Shown piece by piece: positions 36,428 to 45,049 of a stretch of 64,000 nt of DNA; positions within the stretch are counted from its first letter, which is position 1, and every line of letters starts with the position of its first letter. The notes under the pieces are model-generated. The model was not told where the DNA came from. It worked only from the letters and a program-made list of their open reading frames with translations, and did no database searches. The DNA is from Paraplanobispora siamensis (lineage in GTDB: Bacteria > Actinomycetota > Actinomycetes > Streptosporangiales > Streptosporangiaceae). Location: the NCBI RefSeq assembly GCF_016863175.1, contig NZ_BOOJ01000070.1, positions 18,084 through 82,083 on the forward strand, in the 5' to 3' direction. Made by a program: the position numbers and the translations under genes.

Positions 36428-37297
36428 ATGCCGCTGACACCCGCTGATGTGCGGAACAAGCAGTTCAGTACGACCAGGCTCAGGCCGGGCTACGACGAAG
36501 AGGAGGTCGACGCCTTCCTCGACGAGGTCGAGTCCGAGCTGGACCGCCTCATTCAGGAGAATGAGGAGCTCCGCGCCAAACTGGCGGAGTGCATGCGGGG
36601 CAAGGTGCCCGGCGGGATGGGCATGGCCATGGCGCCGGCGCCCGTCACCGAGCCCAAGCCCGAGATGATGATGCCCCCGCAGCCGGAGCCGATGCGGGCT
36701 CCGGAACCGGTGCAGCAGCAGCCCGTCCCGGTCGGCATGGGCATGCCCCCGGCCGAGGACAACATGGACACCGCGGCCCGCGTGCTCGCCCTGGCCCAGC
36801 AGACGGCCGACCAGGCGATCGCCGACGCCCGCCGGGAGGCGGACGAGACGGTGACCCGGGCCCGCCGCGAGGCCGACGACATCCTCGGCAAGGCCCGCCG
36901 CCAGGCCGAGCAGGTCATCGGCGACGCCCGCGCCCGCGCCGAGACGCTGGAGCGCGACGCGCAGGAGCGTCACCGCCAGGCCATGGGCTCGCTGGTGCAG
37001 AACCGCGACGAGCTCGAGCGCAAGGTCGAGGAGCTGCGCTCCTTCGAGCGGGAGTACCGCAGCCGCCTCAAGCTCTACCTGGAGAACCAGCTGGCCGAGC
37101 TCAACGTGGCCGCTGAGGGCAGCGGAGGCTTCCCGATCGTGGGCGGCCCGGTGGGCGGGCCTCCGGCCATGTCCCACGCCGCCGCGCCCGGAGCGCAGCA
37201 GCCCCTGCAGGGCGGTCCCGCCAACCCGTTCGGCGGAGAGCCGCAGCACCCCGGAGCCTTCCAGGGTGCCGACGGTCCGCACAACGACCGCCGCTAA
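36428..37297 (+). CDS. divIVA: DivIVA/Wag31 polar growth and septum-site protein
   Basis: The 289-residue protein opens with the DivIVA domain MPLTPADVRNKQFSTTRLRP, then the GYDEEEVDAFLDEVESELDR coiled coil (1-60). A Met/Pro/Gln-rich flexible linker (about 62-112) is followed by a second long coiled coil (about 115-235, repeated A/R/E heptads), and the Gly/Pro/Ala-rich tail is disordered. DivIVA binds negatively curved membrane and directs tip growth in actinomycetes. A kinase target Thr analogous to Thr73 of M. tuberculosis Wag31 cannot be assigned, because the linker differs. Confidence 0.96.
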   Translation: MPLTPADVRNKQFSTTRLRPGYDEEEVDAFLDEVESELDRLIQENEELRAKLAECMRGKVPGGMGMAMAPAPVTEPKPEMMMPPQPEPMRAPEPVQQQPVPVGMGMPPAEDNMDTAARVLALAQQTADQAIADARREADETVTRARREADDILGKARRQAEQVIGDARARAETLERDAQERHRQAMGSLVQNRDELERKVEELRSFEREYRSRLKLYLENQLAELNVAAEGSGGFPIVGGPVGGPPAMSHAAAPGAQQPLQGGPANPFGGEPQHPGAFQGADGPHNDRR

Positions 37298-37340
37298 GGT
37301 CCGGGTCATTCCTGTCTGACCCGTACCCAGGAGTTCCTCT

Positions 37341-39329
37341 GTGATCCTCATCAGCGCTGGTTTGGTCCTGACGGCCGTCGTCCTGCTCATCGCGGGGGTC
37401 GTGCTGGCCAAGCCCTTTCTGGTCATGTGGTCGATCGCGGTCAGTGTCCTGTCCGCGGTCTTCCTGGTGATCGGGGCGTTGTTGCGACGCCATGAGCTGT
37501 TTCCCGGCAAAAGCAGCGCCGGGACGGCTCCGCCGCTCCCCTACGGGGGACCGGCGACGGCCGGGCCGATGCCCGCGCCGCACATGGCGACCTCCCACCA
37601 GCACCGCGCACCGGTGGGTCCGCCCGTGTCGGCTCCGCCCGGCATGGGGCAGGCGGTCCCCGGCGTGGGACGCACGCCGTCCGCGGCGACCGGAGCCCGT
37701 CCCGTCCCGGCGGCCGGATCGGCCTCCGCGACGCGGCAGGGCGTCCTGGACGCCGACGCGATCGTGCTGGTGATCCCCGGTCGCAGGCGTTACCACGTCG
37801 CCGGGTGCCGCCAGCTGGCCGGCAGGGAGCACGAGGAGCTCACCCACGAGGAGGCGCGTGAGGAGGGCTTCACGCCCTGCACCACCTGCCTGCCCGAGTT
37901 CACCGCCGCGGCCCAGGACGCCCCCGTCCGCGCCCAGGAGCCCACCCGGCCCCAGGCCGTCCGGGAGCCCGGTCCCGCCGAGTCCCGGCCCCAGACCTTC
38001 GGGGAGTCCGGCCCCACCACAGCCGAACCCCGGCAGGTCTCCGGGGAGTCCGGCTCCACCGCCGCCGCGCTCCGGCAGGTCCCCGGGGAATCCGGTCCCG
38101 CCGAGTCCCGGCCCCAGACCTTCGGGGAGCCCGGCTCCACCGCCGCCGAACCGGCCGCCCACGAGGCCACGGCCCGGTTCAGCCCCCCGTACGGGCCGGT
38201 CACCCCAGCCGCCCGGCGCCCCGGCGCCCAGACCCCCGCGCCGTCCGAGGCGGCCACCTCCTCCCAGCAGGCCGGTGCCTCCTCCGCTCAGCCGTCCGGG
38301 ACCTCCGAGACCGGGACCTCCGAGACCGGGACCTCCGAGACCGGAGCCTCCGAGCAGCCGCAGCCCGCTTCCTGGGCGTTCACGCCCGCCACGCAGGACT
38401 CCGCGTCGCCCGGCACCCGGCCGGACGCTCCGGAGTCCGAGGGACCGGTCGCCCGGCCGTACGTCCACGGACCCGAATCGGCGGACGAGACCACGAAGGT
38501 GCCGCCGCGCTCCCAGGAGCCGGTGAGCCCCTTCGCCTCCCCGTCGTTCCCGATCCAGACGCCCGCGCCGTCACCCGCACCGGCCACGGAGGACTCCGGG
38601 GCCACCAGCTGGTTCAGCCGGGACGTCGTCCCGCCCCCGGCGTCCGCACCGCAGCCGCCGGCGGCATCGGAACCTCCGGTCGCACCGGAGCCGGAGGCCA
38701 CGTCTCCGGCGCTGCCCCGGCCCTCCGCGCCGGAGGACCCCGCGGACTCCGCCGAGCCGGCGGCCGTGGGACCGGAGAGCCCCGCCGCGCGGGAACGCAC
38801 GGCGGCGGAACCCACCTCAGAAGATCAGCAAGACCCCACCGAGCTGGTGGGGCCGACCGGGACCGTGCCCGGGCGCGCCGGGCAGCCGGTGCCGGTCGGC
38901 TCCACCTCTGAGACTTCGGACGCCTCGGCCTCCGCCGGGGCGTCCCCCGCCGAGGAGGAGGCTCCCCGGCAGAGCCCCGCCTCCTCGCCGGGGGCTCCCG
39001 CGCAGGCTTCTCCCGCGCGGGAGGAGACGCTCGCCGAGACCCTGGCCGAGGACGACACGGACACCCCGCCCGAGGGCATCCCCGTCGTCAGGCCCGCCGA
39101 GCCGCCGCAGGACGAGGCGCACGCCTCCCCCGAGGGGATTCCCGCCGTCCCGGCCGGGCCCTCCCCGGACACGGTGAAGGTCATCGTGGGCACCCGCCGC
39201 TTCCACAGCTCCGCCTGCCCCCTCGTCAAGGGCGTGGACGACGGCGGCCTCGAGACCATGTCCCTGGCCGAGGCCGAAGAGGCCGGCCTGAGCAGCTGCT
39301 CGGTCTGCGAGGGTGGCACCACCCCCTGA
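37341..39329 (+). CDS. Membrane protein with two Cys-x-x-Cys modules and a long disordered region
   Basis: The 662-residue protein has two membrane helices at the N-terminus (about 1-24 and 27-48). Module 1 (about 140-187) reads RRYHVAGCRQLAGREHEE, then THEEAREEGFTPCTTC. About 420 residues rich in Pro, Ser, Glu, Thr and Ala follow, with imperfect repeats (GESGPAESRPQTFGE; three GTSET units). Module 2 is at the extreme C-terminus (about 613-657; RRFHSSACPLVKG, then LAEAEEAGLSSCSVC). The His-x4-Cys, EA-x-x-x-G, CxxC pattern resembles small zinc-binding modules found at the ends of some nucleases and uncharacterised proteins. It follows divIVA by 43 bp, so co-transcription is likely. I do not know its function. 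Confidence 0.8.
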   Translation: MILISAGLVLTAVVLLIAGVVLAKPFLVMWSIAVSVLSAVFLVIGALLRRHELFPGKSSAGTAPPLPYGGPATAGPMPAPHMATSHQHRAPVGPPVSAPPGMGQAVPGVGRTPSAATGARPVPAAGSASATRQGVLDADAIVLVIPGRRRYHVAGCRQLAGREHEELTHEEAREEGFTPCTTCLPEFTAAAQDAPVRAQEPTRPQAVREPGPAESRPQTFGESGPTTAEPRQVSGESGSTAAALRQVPGESGPAESRPQTFGEPGSTAAEPAAHEATARFSPPYGPVTPAARRPGAQTPAPSEAATSSQQAGASSAQPSGTSETGTSETGTSETGASEQPQPASWAFTPATQDSASPGTRPDAPESEGPVARPYVHGPESADETTKVPPRSQEPVSPFASPSFPIQTPAPSPAPATEDSGATSWFSRDVVPPPASAPQPPAASEPPVAPEPEATSPALPRPSAPEDPADSAEPAAVGPESPAARERTAAEPTSEDQQDPTELVGPTGTVPGRAGQPVPVGSTSETSDASASAGASPAEEEAPRQSPASSPGAPAQASPAREETLAETLAEDDTDTPPEGIPVVRPAEPPQDEAHASPEGIPAVPAGPSPDTVKVIVGTRRFHSSACPLVKGVDDGGLETMSLAEAEEAGLSSCSVCEGGTTP

Positions 39330-39380
39330 CCGGGCCGCCCGCCGCCCACGGCGCGGGGAGGCGCCTGCTGTGCCGATGAG

Positions 39381-39417
39381 GAAGGGCCCCGGGGGAGGAG
39401 ATCCCCCGGGGCCCTTC
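39381..39417. terminator. Bidirectional terminator between the Cys-module gene and ileS
   Basis: A perfect 15-bp inverted repeat, 39381-39395 with 39403-39417, with a 7-nt loop. It lies between the two convergent stops and ends in TTC on one side and in TTC read from the other strand. Confidence 0.85.
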
Positions 39418-39427
39418 GTCGGCGGGG

Positions 39428-42400
39428 TCAGGCGGTGGTACGGCGGAGCTGGAAGGTGAGGCCGAGGTCGGGGTCCTGGTGGGAGGGGACGCCCTCGGCG
39501 GTGCCCTCGGTGACGGACAGGGCGAGGACCTCGTCGGCCACGGTGGCGCCCTGGGCGCGCAGGGCATCGGCCAGGCCGGCGTCGGCGGTGGACCACCACA
39601 GGTCGATCCGGTCGGTGATGGACAGGCCCGTGGACTTGCGGGCCTCCTGGACCAGCCGGATCACGTCGCGGATCAGGCCCGCCCGGCGCAGCTCGTCGGT
39701 GATGGCCAGGTCGAGGGCGACCGTCTCGCCGGTGCCGGTGTCCACGGCCCCGGTCTCCACCGCCCAGCCGGACTTCGGCTGCTCGGTGACGATCACGTCC
39801 TCGGCGGTCAGCTCGACCGTGCCCAGCTCGCCCGCCTCCAGCGAGACCGGCGACCCGCTCCGCAGGGCGCGGGCCAGCTCACCGGGGTCGGCGGCGGACA
39901 CCGCGGCGGCCACCAGCTTCGTCTGCGACCCGAACCGCTTGCCCAGCGCCCGGAAGTTGGGCTTGACCGTGAAGGAGACCAGGTCGGCCGAGAAGCCCGA
40001 CAGGTCCTCCAGGGCCTGGACGTTGAGCTCGTCGGCGATCAGCTCCCGCAGCTCGGCGGAGAGCCCGGCCCAGCCGGGGGCGCCGACCAGGGCGCGGCCG
40101 AGCGGCTGGCGGGTCTTGACCCCGCTGGAGGCGCGGGCCGAGCGGCCCAGCTCCACCAGGCGGCGCACCAGCGCCATCTGCTCCGACAGCGCCGGGTCCA
40201 GCAGGGCGGAGTTCACCTCCGGCCAGCCGGCCAGGTGGACCGAGACGGGGCTGTCGTCCCCGCGGAGCACGTCCCAGACGTAGTCGGTGATGAACGGCAC
40301 CACCGGCGCCATCAGGCGGGTGACGGTCTCCAGGCACTCGTACAGGGTGGCGAAGGCCGAGACGTCGCCCGACCAGAACCGGCGGCGGGAGCGCCGCACG
40401 TACCAGTTGGACAGGTCGTCGAGGAACTCGGCCAGGCGCCGCCCCACCCGGGCGGTGTCGAACTCGTCCATCGAGGAGGTGACCTCGGCCACCGTCCGGT
40501 GCAGCTCGGCCAGCGCCCAGCGGTCGATCAGCGGGCGCTCGCCGTACGCCGGGGCCTGAGCGAGCACGGACGGGGCCCAGGACTCGGCGTTGGCGTACAG
40601 CGTGAAGAACGAGACGGTGTTCCAGTAGGTCAGCAGGACCTTGCGGACGATCTCCTCCAGGGCCGCGTGACCGACCCGGCGGGCCGCCCAGGGCGAGCCG
40701 GAGCAGGCCATGAACCAGCGCAGGGCGTCGGCGCCGTGCTGGTCCATCAGCGGGATCGGCTCCAGCACGTTGCCCAGGTGCTTGCTCATCTTGCGGCCGT
40801 CCTCGGCCAGGATCAGGCCCAGGCACAGCACGTTCTCGTAGGAGGAGCGGCCGAAGACCAGCGTGCCGACCGCCATGAGCGAGTAGAACCAGCCGCGGGT
40901 CTGGTCGGTGGCCTCGCAGATGAACTGCGCCGGGTAGGCCTTGTCCAGCATCTCGCCGTTCTGGTACGGCGCGCCCCACTGGGCGAAGGGCATCGAGCCC
41001 GAGTCGTACCAGGCGTCGATCACGTCGGGCACACGGCGCGCCTCGGCCCCGCAGGAGGGGCAGGGCAGCGCGACGTCGTCGACGTAGGGCCGGTGCGGGT
41101 CGAGCCCGGAGACGTCCTGGCCGGACAGCTCACTCAGCTCGGCCAGCGAGCCGACGCAGGTGACGTGCGACTCGTCGGCCGAGCAGACCCACAGCGGCAG
41201 CGGGGTGCCCCAGTAGCGGGAGCGCGACAGCGACCAGTCGACGTTGTTGCGCAGCCACTCGCCGAAGCGGCCCCACTTGATCGTCTCGGGGTACCAGCTG
41301 GTCTTCTCGTTCTCGGCGAGGAGCTGGTCCTTGATCGCGGTGGTGCGGATGTACCAGGCGGGCAGGGCGTAGTACAGCAGCGCGGTGTGGCAGCGCCAGC
41401 AGTGCGGGTAGCTGTGCTCGAAGTGGCTGCCCCGGTACAGCAGGCCGCGCTCGCGCAGGTCCGCGGTCAGGCCCTCGTCGGCGTCCTTGAAGAATTGCCC
41501 GCCGACCATCGGGACGCTCTCCAGGAAGCGGCCGTCGGGGCCGATCGGGTTGACCACCGGCAGGCCGTACCGCTTGCAGGTCGTCATGTCGTCGGCGCCG
41601 AAGGCGGGCGCCTGGTGGACCAGGCCGGTGCCGTCCTCGGTGGTGACGTAGTCGCCCAGCACCACGTAGTGCGCCCCGGGGATGTCGACCAGCTCGAACG
41701 GCCGGCGGTAGGCGGTGTGCTCCAGCTCGGCACCCTGGAAGGTGGCCAGCACCTCGGCGTCCTCGCCCAGCGCGGCGTGCAGCAGCGGCGCGGAGACGAC
41801 CAGCACCTCGTCGGACCCGGCCGGGCGCGCCGCGACGTAGGTCACCTCGGGGTGCACGGCCACCGCCGTGTTGGACACCAGCGTCCAGGGCGTGGTGGTC
41901 CAGATCAGCAGGGAGGCGCCGAGCTCGGCCAGCGGGCCGGACAGCACGGGCATGCGGACGTAGACCGACGGGCTGGAGACGGTCTCGTAGCCGCCGGGCT
42001 GGCCCAGCTCGTGGTCGGACAGGCCGGTGCCGCAGCGCGGGCAGTACGGGGTGATCCGGAAGTCGCGGAACAGCAGGCCCTTGTCGAAGACGACCTTGAG
42101 CGACCACCAGACGGACTCGACGTAGGCCGGGTCCATCGTGCGGTAGGCCTGGGACAGGTCGATCCAGTAGCCCATCCGCTCGGTCATCTCTTCGAAGGCG
42201 TCCACGTGCCGCAGCACCGACTCGCGGCACCGGGCGTTGAACTCGGCGATGCCGTACGCCTCGATGTCCTTCTTGCCCGACAGGCCGAGCTCTTTCTCGA
42301 TCCCGACCTCGACGGGCAGGCCGTGGCAGTCCCAGCCGGCCTTGCGGGGCACGCTGTAGCCCTGCATGGACTTGTAGCGCGGGAAGACGTCCTTGAAGAC

Positions 42401-42595
42401 GCGGGCCTCGACGTGGTGGACGCCGGGCATGCCGTTGGCCGTGGGCGGGCCCTCGTAGAAGACCCAGGCGGGACCGTCGGCGTTCTGCTCCACCGAGCGC
42501 TCGAAGACCTTGGCGTCCCTCCAGCGGTCGAGCACCTCGTGCTCGAGCGCGGGCAGGTCGACCTGCGCGGGAAGGGGTCGGAAGTGGGCGGACAT
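39428..42595 (-). CDS. ileS: Isoleucyl-tRNA synthetase
   Basis: ATG 42595 (minus strand) gives 1055 residues beginning MSAHFRPLPAQVDLPALEHE. The class I signatures are present: the HIGH equivalent GMPGVHHVE (about residue 50-58) and the KMSKH loop DGRKMSKHLGN near residue 600. The editing domain (about 200-390) has the WTTTPWTL motif, and a tRNA-binding C-terminal domain lies from about 660. The HxxH and length fit the type 2, eukaryotic-like IleRS that actinobacteria carry, a form often less sensitive to mupirocin (family knowledge, not tested). The gene is on the opposite strand to the dcw cluster, whereas in Streptomyces it continues in the same direction. It is preceded by a T-box leader. 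Confidence 0.96.
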   Translation of the reverse strand: MSAHFRPLPAQVDLPALEHEVLDRWRDAKVFERSVEQNADGPAWVFYEGPPTANGMPGVHHVEARVFKDVFPRYKSMQGYSVPRKAGWDCHGLPVEVGIEKELGLSGKKDIEAYGIAEFNARCRESVLRHVDAFEEMTERMGYWIDLSQAYRTMDPAYVESVWWSLKVVFDKGLLFRDFRITPYCPRCGTGLSDHELGQPGGYETVSSPSVYVRMPVLSGPLAELGASLLIWTTTPWTLVSNTAVAVHPEVTYVAARPAGSDEVLVVSAPLLHAALGEDAEVLATFQGAELEHTAYRRPFELVDIPGAHYVVLGDYVTTEDGTGLVHQAPAFGADDMTTCKRYGLPVVNPIGPDGRFLESVPMVGGQFFKDADEGLTADLRERGLLYRGSHFEHSYPHCWRCHTALLYYALPAWYIRTTAIKDQLLAENEKTSWYPETIKWGRFGEWLRNNVDWSLSRSRYWGTPLPLWVCSADESHVTCVGSLAELSELSGQDVSGLDPHRPYVDDVALPCPSCGAEARRVPDVIDAWYDSGSMPFAQWGAPYQNGEMLDKAYPAQFICEATDQTRGWFYSLMAVGTLVFGRSSYENVLCLGLILAEDGRKMSKHLGNVLEPIPLMDQHGADALRWFMACSGSPWAARRVGHAALEEIVRKVLLTYWNTVSFFTLYANAESWAPSVLAQAPAYGERPLIDRWALAELHRTVAEVTSSMDEFDTARVGRRLAEFLDDLSNWYVRRSRRRFWSGDVSAFATLYECLETVTRLMAPVVPFITDYVWDVLRGDDSPVSVHLAGWPEVNSALLDPALSEQMALVRRLVELGRSARASSGVKTRQPLGRALVGAPGWAGLSAELRELIADELNVQALEDLSGFSADLVSFTVKPNFRALGKRFGSQTKLVAAAVSAADPGELARALRSGSPVSLEAGELGTVELTAEDVIVTEQPKSGWAVETGAVDTGTGETVALDLAITDELRRAGLIRDVIRLVQEARKSTGLSITDRIDLWWSTADAGLADALRAQGATVADEVLALSVTEGTAEGVPSHQDPDLGLTFQLRRTTA

Positions 42596-42599
42596 CGGT

Positions 42600-42868
42600 G
42601 ACGGAACCTCCACGCTGGCACGGGCACTGGCGTGGAGGGACGAGACCTCGCGGCCCCGCGGTACCACCCTCCTTGACCTCCGTACGGCGGAGGCCCTCTT
42701 CCTTTTCGGTCGCTGCCGGGTCTACTGGGCCGTTGGATTCCGGTGGACTCCCGGCCGTTCTTCCGGCGGCTCAGGGGTGATCTTCTCTCCGGGCCTCGCC
42801 CCGGGCTCGCACCGTCCCCGGGTCGCTCCTGCGAGGGGGACCGGAGGTACTCGTCCCCATCGACGCCT
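42600..42868 (-). ncRNA. Translational T-box riboswitch controlling ileS
   Basis: On the minus strand the ileS leader contains the T-box core AGGGTGGTACCGCGG (42670-42656), which pairs with uncharged tRNA NCCA. It is followed by CGTCCCTCC. A stem I region holds GACGAGTA, and an ATC isoleucine specifier triplet is at 42781-42779 in the AAGATCACCCC loop. The final hairpin pairs GCGTGGAGG (42615-42607, containing the GGAGG ribosome site 11 nt before the ATG) with CCTCCACGC (42638-42630). This sequesters the ribosome site, so regulation should act on translation. The plus-strand gap 42869-43068 holds the traR upstream region. Confidence 0.85.
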
Positions 42869-43068
42869 TGCGAACTTAAACGATAACGCACACCCGGTGC
42901 CGGAGGCTTCCCGATATCCGGGCGCCGGATGGAATGAGATGAAAGAGGGGGGATGGTACGGGATTAGTAAACAGTCCGGTGTGGCGTTTGCCGTTTTGTT
43001 ATGGACGACCTAAGCTGCCCGCACCGTTTACCGTCCGGGTAAGGGTCCGATCGAGTGAGGAGGCCGAC

Positions 43069-43488
43069 ATGGCCACGACCGTACGCGCAGATAAGAGCGC
43101 GGTAGTGCCGGCGCAGAACGGTCCCACCGTAATCTGGACCGCGGAGGAGCTGGCGGAGGTCCGTGAGCGGCTGTCCACGGAGATCGGGGATCTGACCGCC
43201 GAGATCGCCAGGGCGGAGTCAGAGATCGCCTCCAACGACGTCACCGACGGCGCCGGCGACGATCAGGCCGACGCCGGGGCCAGGACCTATCAACGCGAAC
43301 GCGAGATCGCCCTTACTCTGAATGCGCGCGACTTGGTCGCGCAGAACGAGCGAGCGATCGCCCGGATCGACGCGGGGACCTACGGAGTGTGCGAATCGTG
43401 CCACCAGCCGATCGGCAAGGAGCGCCTGCAGGCGTTCCCGAGGGCGACGCTGTGCGTGGCCTGCAAGCAGCGGGAGGAGCGCCGCTGA
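43069..43488 (+). CDS. TraR/DksA-family C4 zinc-finger protein
   Basis: ATG 43069 behind GTGAGGAGG gives 139 residues: a polar N-terminus, a coiled coil (about 30-95; TAEELAEVRERLSTEIGDLT, with an acidic bend GAGDDQADAG), and the C-terminal C4 zinc finger CESCHQPIGKERLQAFP followed by CVACKQ. The coiled-coil tip enters the RNA polymerase secondary channel in DksA/TraR proteins. Actinobacterial members of this length are poorly studied. It precedes lspA and the pseudouridine synthase, as in Streptomyces, and overlaps lspA. Confidence 0.9.
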   Translation: MATTVRADKSAVVPAQNGPTVIWTAEELAEVRERLSTEIGDLTAEIARAESEIASNDVTDGAGDDQADAGARTYQREREIALTLNARDLVAQNERAIARIDAGTYGVCESCHQPIGKERLQAFPRATLCVACKQREERR

Positions 43489-44072
43489 GCGGTGGGACGG
43501 AGGGCGGGGAGGCCCCGGCCGCCCCGCTCCCGGCGCGGCGGATCGCCGTGCTGGCGACGATCGTCCCGATCGTCTACGTGCTCGACCTGGTCACGAAGAC
43601 GATCGTGTTGCGGACGCTGGAGGACCGGGATCCACTGGTCCTCATCCCCGGCCTCCTCCAGTTCAGAGTGATCTTCAACTCCGGGGCCGCGTTCAGCATC
43701 GGCGCCGGGATGACGATCGTCTTCACGTTCGTGGCGACCGGGGTGGTCATCGCGATCCTGCGTACGGCGCGCAACCTGCGGAGCCTGCCGTGGGCGATCA
43801 CGCTGGGCCTGCTGCTGGGCGGGGCGCTGGGCAACCTGACCGACCGCGTCTTCCGCTGGCCCTCGGGCTTCGGGCGGCCCTCGCCGTTCCAGGGGCACGT
43901 GGTCGACTTCATCGAGACCTTCCCCGGTCACTTCCCGGTCTGGAACGTCGCCGACGCCTCGATCGTCTGCGGAGGGATCCTCGCCGTCCTGCTGGCCTGG
44001 CGGGGCTACCAGATCGACGGAACGCACGACACCGGGCAGAAGGAGCAGAAGGAGCGCAAGAGCGATGGCTGA
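43452..44072 (+). CDS. lspA: Lipoprotein signal peptidase
   Basis: The aspartic peptidase has four membrane helices and intact catalytic motifs: [18 protein letters not shown] (first catalytic Asp) and [15 protein letters not shown] (second Asp). It removes the signal peptide of diacylglyceryl-modified prolipoproteins at the membrane. The start is uncertain. GTG 43452 overlaps the upstream gene by 37 bp without a ribosome site. CTG 43485 overlaps its stop as CTGA and has GGGAGGAG 6 nt upstream, so CTG 43485 may be the real, non-canonical start. The stop overlaps the next gene by 8 bp. Confidence 0.94.
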   Translation: MRGLQAAGGAPLSGGTEGGEAPAAPLPARRIAVLATIVPIVYVLDLVTKTIVLRTLEDRDPLVLIPGLLQFRVIFNSGAAFSIGAGMTIVFTFVATGVVIAILRTARNLRSLPWAITLGLLLGGALGNLTDRVFRWPSGFGRPSPFQGHVVDFIETFPGHFPVWNVADASIVCGGILAVLLAWRGYQIDGTHDTGQKEQKERKSDG

Positions 44073-44991
44073 GCGACGGAGCCTTCCGGTTCCCAACGGG
44101 CTGGAGGGCGAGCGCCTCGACGCCGCGCTGTCGCGCCTGTTCGGGCTGTCCCGCACCCGCGCCGCCGAGCTGATCGCCTCCGGCGACGTGCTGGTGGACG
44201 GCTCGCCCGCCGCCAAGTCCGACCGGGTGCAGGGCGGCGAGTGGCTGGACGTCGTCCTGCCGCCCCCGCCCACCGCGCCCATGCCGGTGGCCGAGCCGAT
44301 CCCCGGGATGACGATCGTCTACGAGGACGACGACATCGTGGTCGTCAACAAGCCCGTCGGCGTGGCCGCCCACCCCACCACCGGCTGGACCGGGCCCACC
44401 GTGATCGGCGGCCTGCTGGGAGCCGGGCACCGGGTGGCCACCAGCGGCGCCGCCGAGCGCCAGGGCATCGTGCACCGGCTGGACGCCAACACCACCGGCG
44501 CGATGGTGGTGGCCAAGAGCGAGCACGCCTACTCCCATCTGAAGCGGGCCTTCAAGGAGCGCACCGTGGACAAGCGCTACCACGCGCTGGTCCAGGGCCA
44601 CCCCGACCCGCTGCGCGGCACCGTGGACGCGCCGATCGACCGCCACCCCTTCGGAGACGGCCGGTTCGCGGTCGTGGCCGGGGGCAAGCCGTCGATCACC
44701 CACTACGACACGATCGAGGCCTTCCGCTCGGCGTCGCTGCTGGACATCAAGCTGGAGACCGGCCGGACCCATCAGATCCGGGTCCACATGTCGGCGCTGC
44801 GCCACCCGTGCGTCGGTGACATGCTGTACGGCGCCGACCCGACGCTGGCCTCGCGCCTGGGGGTGACCCGCCAGTGGCTGCACGCCGTCTCGCTGGCCTT
44901 CGAGCACCCGTCCACGGGTGACCGGGTCTCTTTCACGACCGAGTACCCCGCCGACCTGGCGCACGCCCTGAAGGCCGTCAAAGGCGACTGA
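44065..44991 (+). CDS. RluD-like 23S rRNA pseudouridine synthase
   Basis: The 308-residue protein has an N-terminal S4 RNA-binding domain (about 12-70; [22 protein letters not shown]) and an RluA-family catalytic domain (about 80-300). The catalytic Asp is in [18 protein letters not shown]. The family usually shows HRLDxxTSG; Thr replaces Ser here, a conservative change. The [23 protein letters not shown] motif is also present. It isomerises uridine in rRNA, by family most likely positions 1911/1915/1917. It is the third gene of the traR-lspA-rluD unit. Confidence 0.93.
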   Translation: MAERRSLPVPNGLEGERLDAALSRLFGLSRTRAAELIASGDVLVDGSPAAKSDRVQGGEWLDVVLPPPPTAPMPVAEPIPGMTIVYEDDDIVVVNKPVGVAAHPTTGWTGPTVIGGLLGAGHRVATSGAAERQGIVHRLDANTTGAMVVAKSEHAYSHLKRAFKERTVDKRYHALVQGHPDPLRGTVDAPIDRHPFGDGRFAVVAGGKPSITHYDTIEAFRSASLLDIKLETGRTHQIRVHMSALRHPCVGDMLYGADPTLASRLGVTRQWLHAVSLAFEHPSTGDRVSFTTEYPADLAHALKAVKGD

Positions 44992-45049
44992 GGCGGCCTC
45001 CGCGCCCGCCGGGCGGGGTAATCTCCGGAGCCGGTGACCCCGGAGTGGA

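Noticed and set aside
39479..42601. A 1040-codon frame antisense to ileS
   Set aside because: Same artefact as above; IleRS on the other strand has complete signatures, so this is a shadow.
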